Shown: positions 24,921 through 34,359, counted from the first letter of the stretch. The stretch is 64,000 nt of DNA from Bradyrhizobium niftali (GCF_004571025.1 NZ_SPQT01000022.1:1-64000), one strand, 5' to 3'. Notes: generated from the sequence alone by a model not told the origin. Translations and numbers: made by a program.

Positions 24921-25682
24921 ATGTCGTCGGAGAACGGGGTGTTGCGGGGCAAGCGCGTGGTCGTGCTGGGCGCCAGCCGCGGCGTCGGCCGCGAGATTGT
25001 GCTGCATGCGTCGGCCGAGGGTGCGCAGGTCTTGGCGGTCGCCAGGCAAGCGCACGGCTTGGCCGATCTTGAAAAAGAGATGCGGGGCGTCGACACGCTG
25101 GCGCTGGACGCGGCCTCGGAAGCCGCGCCGCTGAAGGTCTTCCGAAGGGCGAGGCCCGACCTCTTGGTGATATGCGGCGGCGCCACCCCGCCGACCCGTC
25201 CGATGTCCGAGCTGAGCTGGGCCGAATTCGGCATCAACTGGGAAGTCGACGCCAAAATGGCATTCCTGTTCTGCCGCGAGGCGTTGCGGTTGCCGCTGGC
25301 GCCGGGCTCGGTCGTCGTGATTATCTCCAGCGGCGCTGGTCTTGGCGGGTCGCCAATTTCCGGCGGTTACGCCGGCGCCAAGCGGATGCAGATGTTCATC
25401 GCCAAGTACTGTCAGGCCGAATCCGATCGCCGCGAGCTTGGCATCCGCTTCGCGGCGCTGGTGCCCTCGCGCGTCATGCCGGAGACCGACCTCGGGCAGG
25501 CCGCGGTGAATGGCTACGCCAAATACCTCGGCGTTCCGGCGGAAAAGTTCCTCGAGAACATGGGCCCGCGGCAGTCGCCCACGGATGTTGCCAAGGCGGT
25601 CCTCGACATTGCGATGAAGCCACCGGCAGAGCCGGGATCGATCTTCACCATTTCAGCCGATGGCTTCGCGGCGGCAAGCTGA
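24921..25682 (+). CDS. SDR-family oxidoreductase
   Basis: 253 residues from ATG 24921, which follows GAGGA with a 10-nt gap; the upstream ATG at 24807 overlaps nothing family-like. The cofactor site GASRGVG is near residue 16, the catalytic Ser lies in IISSGAG and the YxxxK motif is YAGAK. This is thus an intact enzyme, in contrast to the SDR at 22358. Substrate unknown. It ends 49 nt before the sigma gene. Confidence 0.85.
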   Translation: MSSENGVLRGKRVVVLGASRGVGREIVLHASAEGAQVLAVARQAHGLADLEKEMRGVDTLALDAASEAAPLKVFRRARPDLLVICGGATPPTRPMSELSWAEFGINWEVDAKMAFLFCREALRLPLAPGSVVVIISSGAGLGGSPISGGYAGAKRMQMFIAKYCQAESDRRELGIRFAALVPSRVMPETDLGQAAVNGYAKYLGVPAEKFLENMGPRQSPTDVAKAVLDIAMKPPAEPGSIFTISADGFAAAS

Positions 25683-25731
25683 AGATGGCAAGATGGACGA
25701 GCTGCGCAGCCGGAAAGTCGAGGGGGGCGTC

Positions 25732-26754
25732 ATGAAAGATAAGGAGCTCGTGAGCTCTGTGGGCGACACTCCGCCCAGTCGCGCCGACTTCGCCAAGGCG
25801 GCCGAGATGCGCCACCGCGCGCTCAAGCTGCACTGCTATCGCATGCTTGGGTCTCTGCACGAGGCCGAGGACGCGGTCCAGGAAACCATGCTGAGGGCCT
25901 GGCGGGGTTTCGACGAGTTCGAGGCGCGCTCCTCGATCAAGAACTGGCTCTACCGGATCGCGACCAACGTGTCCCTGAACATGATCGCGAGCCGTTCGAG
26001 GCGCGGCCGGATGATGCCCGATCAGGTGGAGGGCCCGGCGACCCAGAGGCCGCAGGGGCGCCCGGACACCGGGACCCTGTGGATCGAGCCCTATCCCGAC
26101 GCCGAGCTGGCGAGCCTCCCCGATCCCGCTGCGGGGCCAGATGCCCGCTACGAGCTACGTGAGTCCGTCCGGCTCGCGTTCGTCGCAGCGATCCAGCAAC
26201 TGCCGCCGCGTCAGCGGGCCGTGCTGTTGCTGGCCGACGTCATGGGCTGGTCCTCGATCGAGGTCGCCTCCGTGCTCGATGCTTCCGTTGCGTCGGTGAA
26301 CAGCGCCCTGCAGCGGGCGCGGGCCAAGCTGGCCGCGATCGATCGCGATGTTCGACAGGCCCCGATGACAGACGAACACCAGCGGAGCCTGCTCGAGCGG
26401 TACGTGCAGGCCTGGGAAAGCGCGGACCTAGAACGGTTCGTCGCGCTTCTGAAGGAAGACGCCGTCTATGCGATGCCTCCGTGGCGAGAATGGTATCGGG
26501 GCCGCGGTTCGATCGGGGATTTCTTCGGGGCTGTCTGGCCCGCCTATCGCGGCTTTCGGCTTGTTCCGGTCGGCGCTAACCTCCAACCGGCCTTCGCCCT
26601 CTACACCCTCGGCGCCGAAGGGCGCTGGAACGCACATTCGCTACAGCTTCTGTCGCTGGACAGAGACGGGATCGCGACGTTCACGGCGTTCATGCAGCCG
26701 CTTGCCCAGAGGCTTTTCGCGGCATTCCAGCTGCCGACCATCCGGGAAGCCTGA
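25732..26754 (+). CDS. ECF sigma factor with C-terminal SnoaL-like domain
   Basis: 340 residues from ATG 25732 (preceded by AGGGGGG); ATG codons at 25660 and 25693 are in frame but without good sites. Region sigma2 (about 28-95) shows CYRMLGSLHEAEDAVQETMLRAWRG and IKNWLYRIATN; sigma4 (about 150-205) shows LPPRQRAVLLLADVMGWSS. The last 120 residues form a SnoaL/NTF2-like domain (LERYVQAWESADLERFVALL). This layout is that of ECFs without a separate anti-sigma, where the tail modulates activity. Likely targets are the genes just upstream, given the shared element noted at 23287 and 24872; inference only. Confidence 0.85.
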   Translation: MKDKELVSSVGDTPPSRADFAKAAEMRHRALKLHCYRMLGSLHEAEDAVQETMLRAWRGFDEFEARSSIKNWLYRIATNVSLNMIASRSRRGRMMPDQVEGPATQRPQGRPDTGTLWIEPYPDAELASLPDPAAGPDARYELRESVRLAFVAAIQQLPPRQRAVLLLADVMGWSSIEVASVLDASVASVNSALQRARAKLAAIDRDVRQAPMTDEHQRSLLERYVQAWESADLERFVALLKEDAVYAMPPWREWYRGRGSIGDFFGAVWPAYRGFRLVPVGANLQPAFALYTLGAEGRWNAHSLQLLSLDRDGIATFTAFMQPLAQRLFAAFQLPTIREA

Positions 26755-26982
26755 TGGTTCTGCGCGAGATCGGTTGGGCTTGGATCCGTGATCTCATGTC
26801 TCTCGAGGCTTCGGCGGCCGCAGGCAACTTCACGCATGCCGCCAAGGCTCCGACGACGGAAACTGAAGGGTTGGCCCGTATTTGGATGAGCCATCGATGG
26901 ATTTCATGAGAAGATTGGAGGAGCGAAGGAGCGGCGCTACCCGCGAAGTTGCTCGATCGTCAGATCCTCGTCGCGCACCGAT
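26755..26982. other. Gap after the sigma gene
   Basis: No gene is recognised. Near 26988-27055 the segments GGATCGTCAGAGCGATCCACC and CGGTGGATCGCTC are mutually complementary in part, which marks the border of the integrase remnant. Confidence 0.4.
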
Positions 26983-27720
26983 TCAGTGGATCGTCAGAGC
27001 GATCCACCGCAGGGCTTGCCGCCGGGATAATCGACTTCGGTGGATCGCTCTTCGCGAGCAGCGATCCGCCAGCCCCTCGTCTTCGACCCTCGCCCCGCCA
27101 TAGCGGCGCTCGGATTGAGCCAGCGCAAGTCTCATTCCACGGAAGTACGTCCCTTGCGCCACATCCATGTTCATGGCGGTCGGCAACGCCTGCACGCCCT
27201 CGATCATTTGCCGAAGGACGTGGTACTTCGTCGGCACCATGTCGTTGGCCCGAAGCATGCCCAGGTGGCGCTTCACCGCCTCGATGTCTGCTTCCGAAAG
27301 GCCTTCGGCGATCATGCGATCGCGATCCTGTGGACGCACGGTAGCGCCATGTCCTTGGGCATCGAGCAGGGTGAAGGTCCACAAGGCCCACTTATCGTCG
27401 GATCGCGCCTGGTCGACGTCAAAGTCAGGCGCGTTCTTGGCGGCGAGCGCCACCAAATCCAGCTTGGCGACCTGCTTCTCGACGATAGCATGGAGCATTG
27501 TCTCGATTTGAGACCGTGACAGCTGATCCGTACCATCAGCAAGGATGGCAACATCATCCAAGAACAGGTTGACCTGGGTAGCCAGGCGGCGAGCCGCCGC
27601 GCGGTTCGACGTTTGCAGGCTCATGGAAAGATGCTGGCGGCCGAGCACCTTGGCAAGCGCGCGAGGGGTACGGCGCCGCCAATAGTAGACGGCCTGGCGG
27701 CGAAAGATGTGGAAAGCCAT
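26983..27720 (-). pseudogene. Tyrosine-recombinase (phage integrase) N-terminal remnant
   Basis: 245 codons from ATG 27720. The start MAFHIFRRQAVYYWRRRTPRAL is the N-terminal arm-binding type domain of a group of rhizobial tyrosine recombinases (YYxRRxP motif), followed by the helical region to about residue 215 (GTYFRGMRLALAQSERRYGG). After that the text becomes Arg-rich and unlike the family, and the catalytic domain with R-H-R-Y residues is absent. Normal relatives are over 500 residues, so this is a truncated, inactive integrase. It begins 58 nt from tRNA-Gln, the usual position for a tRNA-targeted integrase. Confidence 0.75.
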
Positions 27721-27728
27721 TGCAGCAG

Positions 27729-27789
27729 CGCCCCAGCCAGGCCGGTTTCGGCAGCAATTTCAGGGGAACTGGGACCTCTGGCTGGGGCG
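27729..27789. repeat. 12-bp inverted repeat involving the tRNA-Gln 3' end
   Basis: CGCCCCAGCCAG at 27729-27740 is the exact reverse complement of CTGGCTGGGGCG at 27778-27789, which encodes the tRNA acceptor 3' strand plus discriminator and CCA. The spacing is 37 nt. It lies between the tRNA and the integrase start. Confidence 0.85.
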
Positions 27790-27853
27790 GGAGGGATCGA
27801 ACCTCCGAATGGCGGAATCAAAATCCGCTGCCTTACCGCTTGGCTACGCCCCA
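27779..27853 (-). tRNA. tRNA-Gln (anticodon TTG)
   Basis: On the minus strand the cloverleaf can be folded completely: acceptor TGGGGCG/CGCCCCA, D arm GCC...GGC, anticodon stem GCGGA/TCCGC with loop TTTTGAT (anticodon TTG), T arm GGAGG-TTCGATC-CCTCC, discriminator G and an encoded CCA. It reads CAA codons. It sits between the integrase remnant and the acyl-CoA dehydrogenase gene, and probably served as an integration site. Confidence 0.95.
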
Positions 27854-28109
27854 ACAGGCGACCCGGGGTCGGTGGAAGAACTGGCTACCGCAGATTCCCT
27901 TCGGTCGCAGCCGGTCTATAGGGTGCGGCGCGGCATTTCAACCGCCTGGAGGGGCAAAATACCACAGCTTCCGGGACCGGGCGCACCACACTCTATCATA
28001 CGTCCGGGCGAAGACCCGTTCCGGGCCGGAGCCGTCAGGCGTCCAGGCAGTTGAGACCACCTGCGTTTCATGGGAAGACGACGCCAATATCAGTCCACGG
28101 GAGTGAGCC

Positions 28110-29888
28110 ATGACCTACCGCGCGCCGATCTCTGACATGCTGCTGTCGCTCAATCACGGCGCTGGCCTGAAGGCCGCCGTGGAAGCCGGCCATTACGGCG
28201 ATTTCGACGCCGACATCGCGGCCGCCGTGCTGGAGGAAGCCGGCAAGTTCGCAACCGACGTGCTGGCGCCGCTCAACCGTGTCGGCGACGAGCACGGCAT
28301 CAAGCTCGACGCGGGGAAAGTCACGACCGCGCCAGGCTGGCCCGATGCCTACAAGCGCTGGACCGAGGGCGGCTGGAACGCGGTGTCAGGGCCTGAAGCC
28401 TTCGGCGGCCAGGGCCTGCCCGTTGCGATCAACGCCGCCTGCACCGAGATCTGGAGCGCCGCCAACATCGCCTTCGGCCTGTGCCCGCTGCTGACGGCGT
28501 CCGCGATCGAGGCACTGGATGCGCATGGCAGCGAGGAGCTGAAGAAAATCTATCTCGAAAAGCTCGTCTCCGGCGAATGGACCGGCACCATGCAGCTGAC
28601 CGAGTCGCAGGCCGGCTCCGACGTCGGCGCGCTGCGCACCCGCGCCGAAAAGCAGGCCGACGGCACCTATCGCATCAAGGGGACGAAGATCTTCATCACC
28701 TATGGCGAGCACGACATGACCGACAATATCGTGCATTTCGTGCTCGCGCGTCTTCCAGACGCGCCCGCCGGCACCAAGGGGATCTCGCTGTTCCTCGTGC
28801 CGAAGTTCATGGTGAATGCCGACGGCTCGCTCGGCGCGCGCAATGACATCTATGCGTCGGGCGTCGAGCACAAGCTCGGCATGCACGCGTCCCCCACCTG
28901 CACCATGACCATGGGCGATCATGGCGGCGCGATCGGCTTCCTCGTCGGCGAAGAGAACCAGGGCATGCGCTGCATGTTCACGATGATGAACCAGGCCCGC
29001 CTCGGCGTCGGCCTCGAAGGCGTCGGCGTTGCCGATCGCGCCTATCAACAGGCCTTGTCCTATGCGCAGGAGCGCAAGCAGGGCCGCGCCGTCGGCAAGA
29101 AGGGCGACGGCTCGGACGCGATCTTCGTCCACCCCGACGTCAAGCGCATGCTGATGCGGATGCGGGCGCAGACCGCGGCTGCGCGCACCATCTGCTACGC
29201 GACCGCGGTCGCAATCGACGTTTCGACCCGCGCCAAGGATCCAAAGGTCCGCGCTGACGCGGCCGCGCGCGCGGCGCTGCTGACGCCGATGGCCAAGGGC
29301 TATTCCACCGATATCGGCAACGAGGTCGCCTATCTCGGCGTGCAGGTGCATGGCGGCATGGGCTTCATCGAGGAGACCGGCGCCGCGCAGCACTATCGCG
29401 ACGCCCGCATCACCGCGATCTACGAGGGCACCAACGGCATCCAGGCGATCGACCTGGTCACGCGAAAGCTCGCGGCCAATGGCGGCGCCGCGGTGTGGGC
29501 GCTGCTCGACGAGCTCTCGGCCATCGTCAAGCAGGTCGGAGCCTCCAACGATCCGGCTTTCGGCACCACGGGCGCAAAGTTGCGCGAAGCGCTGGACGCG
29601 CTGACGCGCACCAGCAAATGGCTGCTCGAGCGCGTCACGTCCGCACCGAACGAGGCGCTTGCCGGCGCAACGCCGTATCTCCAGCAGTTCGGCGCCACGC
29701 TCGGCGGCTGCCTGCTGGCGTCCGAGGCGCTCGCCGCGAAGGGCGACGGCCTTGCCGATGCGCCGCGCTATGTCTCGCTCGCGCGCTTCTTCGCCGAGAA
29801 CATCACGGTGCAGGCGGGCGCGCTGGAGCGCACCGTGACGGAAAGCGCGGAGTCGGTCGCGGCCGCGGATGCGGTGTTGCTGGGGTAA
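28110..29888 (+). CDS. Acyl-CoA dehydrogenase, DmdC-like long form
   Basis: 592 residues, FAD-dependent alpha,beta-desaturation of an acyl-CoA thioester in beta-oxidation-like pathways. Family blocks: TGTMQLTESQAGSDVGALRT (about 155-175), GTKIFITYGEHDMTDNIVH, SVEHKLGMHASPTC-like GVEHKLGMHASPTC, and VQVHGGMGFIEETGAAQHYRD near 415-435. The extra C-terminal helical domain of about 130 residues is that of 3-methylmercaptopropionyl-CoA dehydrogenase-like enzymes, though the true substrate is not given by sequence. ATG 28110 follows GGGAGTGAGCC. It is the first intact gene right of the tRNA. Confidence 0.85.
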   Translation: MTYRAPISDMLLSLNHGAGLKAAVEAGHYGDFDADIAAAVLEEAGKFATDVLAPLNRVGDEHGIKLDAGKVTTAPGWPDAYKRWTEGGWNAVSGPEAFGGQGLPVAINAACTEIWSAANIAFGLCPLLTASAIEALDAHGSEELKKIYLEKLVSGEWTGTMQLTESQAGSDVGALRTRAEKQADGTYRIKGTKIFITYGEHDMTDNIVHFVLARLPDAPAGTKGISLFLVPKFMVNADGSLGARNDIYASGVEHKLGMHASPTCTMTMGDHGGAIGFLVGEENQGMRCMFTMMNQARLGVGLEGVGVADRAYQQALSYAQERKQGRAVGKKGDGSDAIFVHPDVKRMLMRMRAQTAAARTICYATAVAIDVSTRAKDPKVRADAAARAALLTPMAKGYSTDIGNEVAYLGVQVHGGMGFIEETGAAQHYRDARITAIYEGTNGIQAIDLVTRKLAANGGAAVWALLDELSAIVKQVGASNDPAFGTTGAKLREALDALTRTSKWLLERVTSAPNEALAGATPYLQQFGATLGGCLLASEALAAKGDGLADAPRYVSLARFFAENITVQAGALERTVTESAESVAAADAVLLG

Positions 29889-29904
29889 GGTCTACGCTCC
29901 TCCC

Positions 29905-29995
29905 CGCTGTCATTCCCCGCGAAGGCGGGGAATCCAGTACGCCGCGGCCTCTCGGTAAACTACTGGATCGCCCGATCAAGTCGGGCGATGACACC
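29905..29995. repeat. Extragenic palindromic repeat
   Basis: Two hairpins, TTCCCCGC-GAAG-GCGGGGAA and TCGCCCGA-TCAAG-TCGGGCGA, lie in the gap between convergent genes. The form is a common intergenic repeat of Bradyrhizobium; only one copy is present in this window. It may also work as a bidirectional terminator. Confidence 0.6.
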
Positions 29996-30054
29996 GAATG
30001 TTGGGGACGCAGTTGGCCCACAGTCGGTCATCCTGGAGCTTCGCTCCGTCCGGG

Positions 30055-31296
30055 CTATGAAGCTGCGAGCTTCGCCCGTCTCCCCGGCCGCCACAGCACG
30101 ATTCCCGCGGCCACGAGGTCGAGCACCACGCACATCGCAAACGCCATCGTGTAGTCGCCGGTCAGGCTGCGCACGAGGCCGACGATGCCCGGGCCGAAGG
30201 CGCTGACGACGCCGCTGATCGACGTGCCCAGGCCCATCGCGGCGGCAAAGGAACTGGCGCCGATCTCGCGCTGGATGATCAGGGGCGGGAACGTGATCAT
30301 GTTGCCGATCGAGAAGCCGTACACGGCACAGCACACCAGCAGCGCCGTCGGGCTCGTGCTCTGCACCAGCACGAACAGCGCCGCCGCCTGGCTCGTCATC
30401 GACGCCGCGCAGGCCAGTCGCGGATCGAGCCGGTCGACGAACAGGCCGAGCGACAGGCGCCCGACCACCGCCATCGCAGCCATGATGGTGACGGCAAGGC
30501 CGGCGCTGGCGCGCCCGATCAGCGGTTCGAGGAACGTCACCTGGTGGATGATGAATCCCATCTGCGCCAGCAGCGCGATAGCGATCGGCAGCACCATGGT
30601 CCAGAACGCCGCGTTGGCGAGCAGCGCCTTGCGGGAATGAGCCGGCGCGGGCGCATCGCCATCGGCGGGGCGCTCACCCGATGCCGGCGGCAGCCCGGCC
30701 GGCCAGCGGATGAAGCCGACGACCACCGGCAGCACCAGCAGCACCATCACCATCGTGGCCGACAGCATTGCCGAACGGAAGCCGATGCTGCCGGTCAGCG
30801 ACAGCAGCAGCGGAACGAGGACGATGCCGCCGCAGGTCGCGCCGTTGAAGGCGAGGCTGAGCGCGAGGCCACGGCGCCGATCGAACCAGGAGTTCAGCAC
30901 CGTCGCGATCACCACGGTGCCCATGCCGGTCCAGCCGACCGACATCAGCGCATAGGCGAGATAGAGCTGCCAGGGCGTCTGCATCAGCGCCAGCAGCACG
31001 GTCGATGCGCCGAGCGCCGACAGGCCGCACAGGATCAGTGAACGCAGCCCGATACGGGCGAGCAGATCGTCGGTGAAGATGACCAGCACGGAGGTCAGGA
31101 GAAACGAGAAGGTGCTGGCCGCGGAGACCAGCGTGCCCGGCCAGCCATGGGCGCGCTGAAGCTCGGCGAGATAGACGCCCTGACCATACAGGCCGAAGCC
31201 GAACATGAAGAAGGCCATCAGGAAACAGGCCAGCACGACCCGCCAGCCGCGATAATGCAGCGAGGATTCGTCGACACGCGTTGCTGCAATCATCAA
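30055..31296 (-). CDS. MFS transporter
   Basis: 413 residues with about 12 hydrophobic segments, beginning MMIAATRVDESSLHYRGWRVVLACFLMAFFMFG. The central cytoplasmic loop (about residues 195-215, GERPADGDAPAPAHSRK) separates two six-helix halves. The fold resembles the oxalate/formate-like and monocarboxylate MFS groups (SLGLFVDRLDPR in the second half), but the substrate is not predictable. It converges on the acyl-CoA dehydrogenase gene and diverges from the enoyl-CoA hydratase gene, so the promoters of both should be at 31297-31593. Confidence 0.85.
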   Translation of the reverse strand: MMIAATRVDESSLHYRGWRVVLACFLMAFFMFGFGLYGQGVYLAELQRAHGWPGTLVSAASTFSFLLTSVLVIFTDDLLARIGLRSLILCGLSALGASTVLLALMQTPWQLYLAYALMSVGWTGMGTVVIATVLNSWFDRRRGLALSLAFNGATCGGIVLVPLLLSLTGSIGFRSAMLSATMVMVLLVLPVVVGFIRWPAGLPPASGERPADGDAPAPAHSRKALLANAAFWTMVLPIAIALLAQMGFIIHQVTFLEPLIGRASAGLAVTIMAAMAVVGRLSLGLFVDRLDPRLACAASMTSQAAALFVLVQSTSPTALLVCCAVYGFSIGNMITFPPLIIQREIGASSFAAAMGLGTSISGVVSAFGPGIVGLVRSLTGDYTMAFAMCVVLDLVAAGIVLWRPGRRAKLAAS

Positions 31297-31593
31297 TCGA
31301 GCAATCGGCCAAATGGAACGGCGCGATCGTGCACCACAACCACCGGTTTTTCAAATTAAACATTGTAGCCATTTGTTGCATTGCGCAATGGAGCGTGCAA
31401 GACAATACAACCGGCGCGATCTGACGCGATGCGGTTCCGGGACGGAAGTTATGACAGCGGTGTCATCCACCGGGCTCACGGGATCGCTTTCGAAAAGGTC
31501 GCGCGGGCGGATTGGCACGCCTGCGAGATGATGTAGGCTGATGTTTGCGAGACTCGCCAAGGTCAAGCGTCGCGGCGAGCGCAGGGGGTCCTT

Positions 31594-32352
31594 ATGCCGA
31601 ATGGCAATATCATCGTCGCCGAAGAGCGTGGAACGCGCGTGATCACCCTGCGCCGCCCGGGCAAGAAGAACGCGATCACGCAGGACATGTATCGGGAGAT
31701 GAGCCACGCGATCGACACCGCGCAGAACAACCCGGATATCCGCTGCATGATCATCACCGGCGGCTCCGGCGTGTTCACCGCCGGCGACGACATCGACGAT
31801 TTTCTGAAGGCCGACACGGCACGCCCGGAGACGCTGTCGAACGGCGCCAGGTTTCTCTATTCGCTCGCCCTCAACGTCAAGCCGATCATCGCGGCCGTCG
31901 ACGGCGCTTCGATCGGCATGGGCACCGTGATGTTGTTCCATTGCGACTACGTGCTCGCATCGAACGCGGCGACCTTCTCCGCGCCCTATATCCACCTCGG
32001 GCTGGTGCCGGTCGGCGCCGCCAGCCTCTTGATGCCGAACACGATGGGTTACCAGCGCGCCTTCGCGATGCTGGTGATGGGACGGACCTTCACCGCCGCG
32101 GAGGCGCACGCTGCGGGCTTCGTCAACACCGTGGTCTCGCCGGGGCACACCGAAGTCGAGGCGCGCAAGGTGGCGCGCGAGATCTGCCGGCTGCCCGCCG
32201 AGGCGGTCGCGATCTCGCGCAGGCTGCTGCGTACCCCACCGGAGGAACTGACCCGCCGCATCGACCAGGAGACCCATCTGTTCGGCGAGCGTTTGAAGTC
32301 GGACGACGCCGTGGCTGCATTCAACGCGTTCGCGAACAGGAAGAAGCGATAG
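31594..32352 (+). CDS. Enoyl-CoA hydratase/isomerase family protein
   Basis: 252 residues, crotonase fold. The oxyanion-hole segments are GVFTAGDDIDDF (about 62-73) and DGASIGMGTVMLFHCD (about 104-120). The Glu position usual for hydratases reads APYIHLGLVP, so the two catalytic Glu residues of true hydratases are not both evident and an isomerase or other crotonase activity is possible. GGGGG lies just before ATG 31594. It neighbours an acyl-CoA dehydrogenase gene at a short distance, which suggests acyl-CoA metabolism. Confidence 0.8.
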   Translation: MPNGNIIVAEERGTRVITLRRPGKKNAITQDMYREMSHAIDTAQNNPDIRCMIITGGSGVFTAGDDIDDFLKADTARPETLSNGARFLYSLALNVKPIIAAVDGASIGMGTVMLFHCDYVLASNAATFSAPYIHLGLVPVGAASLLMPNTMGYQRAFAMLVMGRTFTAAEAHAAGFVNTVVSPGHTEVEARKVAREICRLPAEAVAISRRLLRTPPEELTRRIDQETHLFGERLKSDDAVAAFNAFANRKKR

Positions 32353-32361
32353 AGCCCGCTT

Positions 32362-32510
32362 TCCCTCTCCCCTTGTGGGAGAGGGTGGCTCACCGCGTAA
32401 GCGGCGAGACGGTGAGGGGTTGCTTCCGCGAGCACCCCTTTCGCATCGTCATTCGCGGATAGAACCCCTCATCCGGCGCTTCGCGCCACGGGGAGAAGGA
32501 AGGAATCGCG
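32362..32510. repeat. Rhizobial intergenic repeat with palindromes
   Basis: CCCTCTCCCCTTGTGGGAGAGGG forms a hairpin, followed by GCGTAAGCGGCGAGACGGTGAGGGGT and a second CCCCTCATCCGGCGCTTCGCGCC segment. I recognise the form as a repeat widespread in intergenic DNA of rhizobia. Single copy here. Confidence 0.6.
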
Positions 32511-32566
32511 GTACGTTCACGACAATGCTTCGTGAAATCTTCGCGCTGAACGACTAATCTGGTTCC

Positions 32567-34225
32567 ATGCGACATCTTCTCCGCCTGATCACTTTCGCCC
32601 TCGCGCTCGCCGCCCTGCCCTCCTCTGCCCAGACCGCCGCACCGGTCGAGCTGCGCATCCTTGCGATCAACGATTTTCACGGCAATCTGCGGCCGCCGCC
32701 CGGCGGCATCCGCATCAACGATCCCGAGGATCGAAGCAAGAAGGTCATGGTGGCGGCCGGCGGCGCCGAGTATATGGCGACGCTGGTGAAGCAATTGCGC
32801 GAAGGGCACAAGAACACGATCTTCGTGGCCGCCGGCGACCTGATCGGCGCGAGCCCGTTCCTGTCGGCGATGTTTCACGACGAGCCTTCGGTCGAGGCGC
32901 TCTCGATGATGGGGCTCGCGATCACTTCGGTCGGCAATCACGAGTTCGACGAGGGCAAGGCCGAGCTGCTCAGGATGCAGAACGGCGGCTGCCATCCGGT
33001 CGACGGCTGCCAGGGACCGCATCCCTTCACTGGCGCCAAATTCCACTACCTCGCCGCCTCCACCGTGGAGACAGCGACCGGTCAAAGCGTGCTGCCGCCG
33101 TTTGAGATCCGTGAGTTCGACGGCATTCCCGTCGCCTTCATCGGGCTGACCTTGAAAGGCACCGCTGGCATCGTGTCGCCCTCGGGCATTGCCGGCCTCG
33201 AATTCCGCGACGAGGCCGAAACGGTGAATGCGCTCGTGCCGCAACTGAAGGTGCGCGGCGTGGAAGCGATCGTCGTGCTGATCCACGAAGGCGGCGAGCC
33301 CGCCGGCGACTACAATGAGTGCCCGGGCATTTCGGGGCCGATCGTCGAGATCGTGAAGAAATTCGATCGCGCCGTCGACGTCGTCGTCAGCGGCCACACC
33401 CATCGCGCCTATGTCTGCGATATCGACGGACGGCTGGTGACCAGCGGCGACAAGTACGGCACGCTGGTCACGGCGATCGATCTCAAGCTCGATCCGGCGA
33501 CGCGCGACATCGTCGGCGCCAAGGCCGAGAACGTGATCGTCGCCAATGCCTCGCTGGCGAAGGACGCGGAGCAGACCGCGCTGATCGAAGCCTATGACAA
33601 GCTCGCCGCGCCGATCGCCAACCGGCCGGCCGGATCGGTGACGCAGACGCTGTCGCGCATTCCGAACGAAGCCGGTGAAAGCCCGCTCGGCGACGTCATC
33701 GCGGACGCGCAGCTCGCCGCGACGAAGGAGGCCACGAATGGCAGCGCTGTCATCGCGCTCACCAATCCCGGCGGCATCCGCACCGATATCGTTCCGAAGG
33801 AGAACGGCGCGGTGTCCTTCGGCGAGCTGTTCGCGAGCCAGCCGTTCCGCAACCGCCTCGTCACCATGACGCTGACGGGCAGCCAGCTCAAGGAGATGCT
33901 GGAGCAGCAATGGCTCGATCCGAAGCGGCCGCGAATCCTTCAGGTGTCGAACGGGTTCAGCTACGCCTGGGATGCGTCGAAGCCGTTCGGCGAACGCGTG
34001 ATGGCCGAGAGGATGACGCTCAACGGCAGGCCGATCGAACCTGGAAGCGGCTACCGCGTCACCCTCAACGATTACCTCGCCGTCGGCGGCGACGGTTTTA
34101 CGGTCGCCAAGCAAGGTGCGGCCCCGCAATATGGCGGCTACGACGCGGACGCATTGTTCGCGTTCTTCCGGGCGCACGGGCCGATCGGCCCGCTGCCGCC
34201 GAGCCGCATCCTGCGCGTGAATTGA
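32567..34225 (+). CDS. 5'-nucleotidase / metallophosphatase, periplasmic
   Basis: 552 residues with a signal peptide (MRHLLRLITFALALAALPSSA). The N-terminal metallophosphatase domain shows ILAINDFHGN (about 28-37), AAGDLIG, GNHEFDEG and VVSGHTHRAYVCD; the C-terminal substrate domain has LTNPGGIRTDI and NDYLAVGGDGF. These are the UshA/5'-nucleotidase signature blocks, so it probably dephosphorylates extracellular nucleotides or related esters in the periplasm to salvage phosphate and nucleosides. Confidence 0.88.
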   Translation: MRHLLRLITFALALAALPSSAQTAAPVELRILAINDFHGNLRPPPGGIRINDPEDRSKKVMVAAGGAEYMATLVKQLREGHKNTIFVAAGDLIGASPFLSAMFHDEPSVEALSMMGLAITSVGNHEFDEGKAELLRMQNGGCHPVDGCQGPHPFTGAKFHYLAASTVETATGQSVLPPFEIREFDGIPVAFIGLTLKGTAGIVSPSGIAGLEFRDEAETVNALVPQLKVRGVEAIVVLIHEGGEPAGDYNECPGISGPIVEIVKKFDRAVDVVVSGHTHRAYVCDIDGRLVTSGDKYGTLVTAIDLKLDPATRDIVGAKAENVIVANASLAKDAEQTALIEAYDKLAAPIANRPAGSVTQTLSRIPNEAGESPLGDVIADAQLAATKEATNGSAVIALTNPGGIRTDIVPKENGAVSFGELFASQPFRNRLVTMTLTGSQLKEMLEQQWLDPKRPRILQVSNGFSYAWDASKPFGERVMAERMTLNGRPIEPGSGYRVTLNDYLAVGGDGFTVAKQGAAPQYGGYDADALFAFFRAHGPIGPLPPSRILRVN

Positions 34226-34359
34226 TTCGGATCAAACGGGCCGGAACGGGACAACCCTTTGCCATTCCCGGTGAAGCGCATAGATTGGGTTTTGCATTGC
34301 GTTTTGGCGCCGGATGCGCCAAGCGACGTCAAGAGCCCGTTCCCAGTGAGCCCGACCTG

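Noticed and set aside
32390..34177. Minus-strand open frame of 595 codons opposite the 5'-nucleotidase
   Set aside because: Shadow of a real gene in the complementary frame; composition not protein-like.
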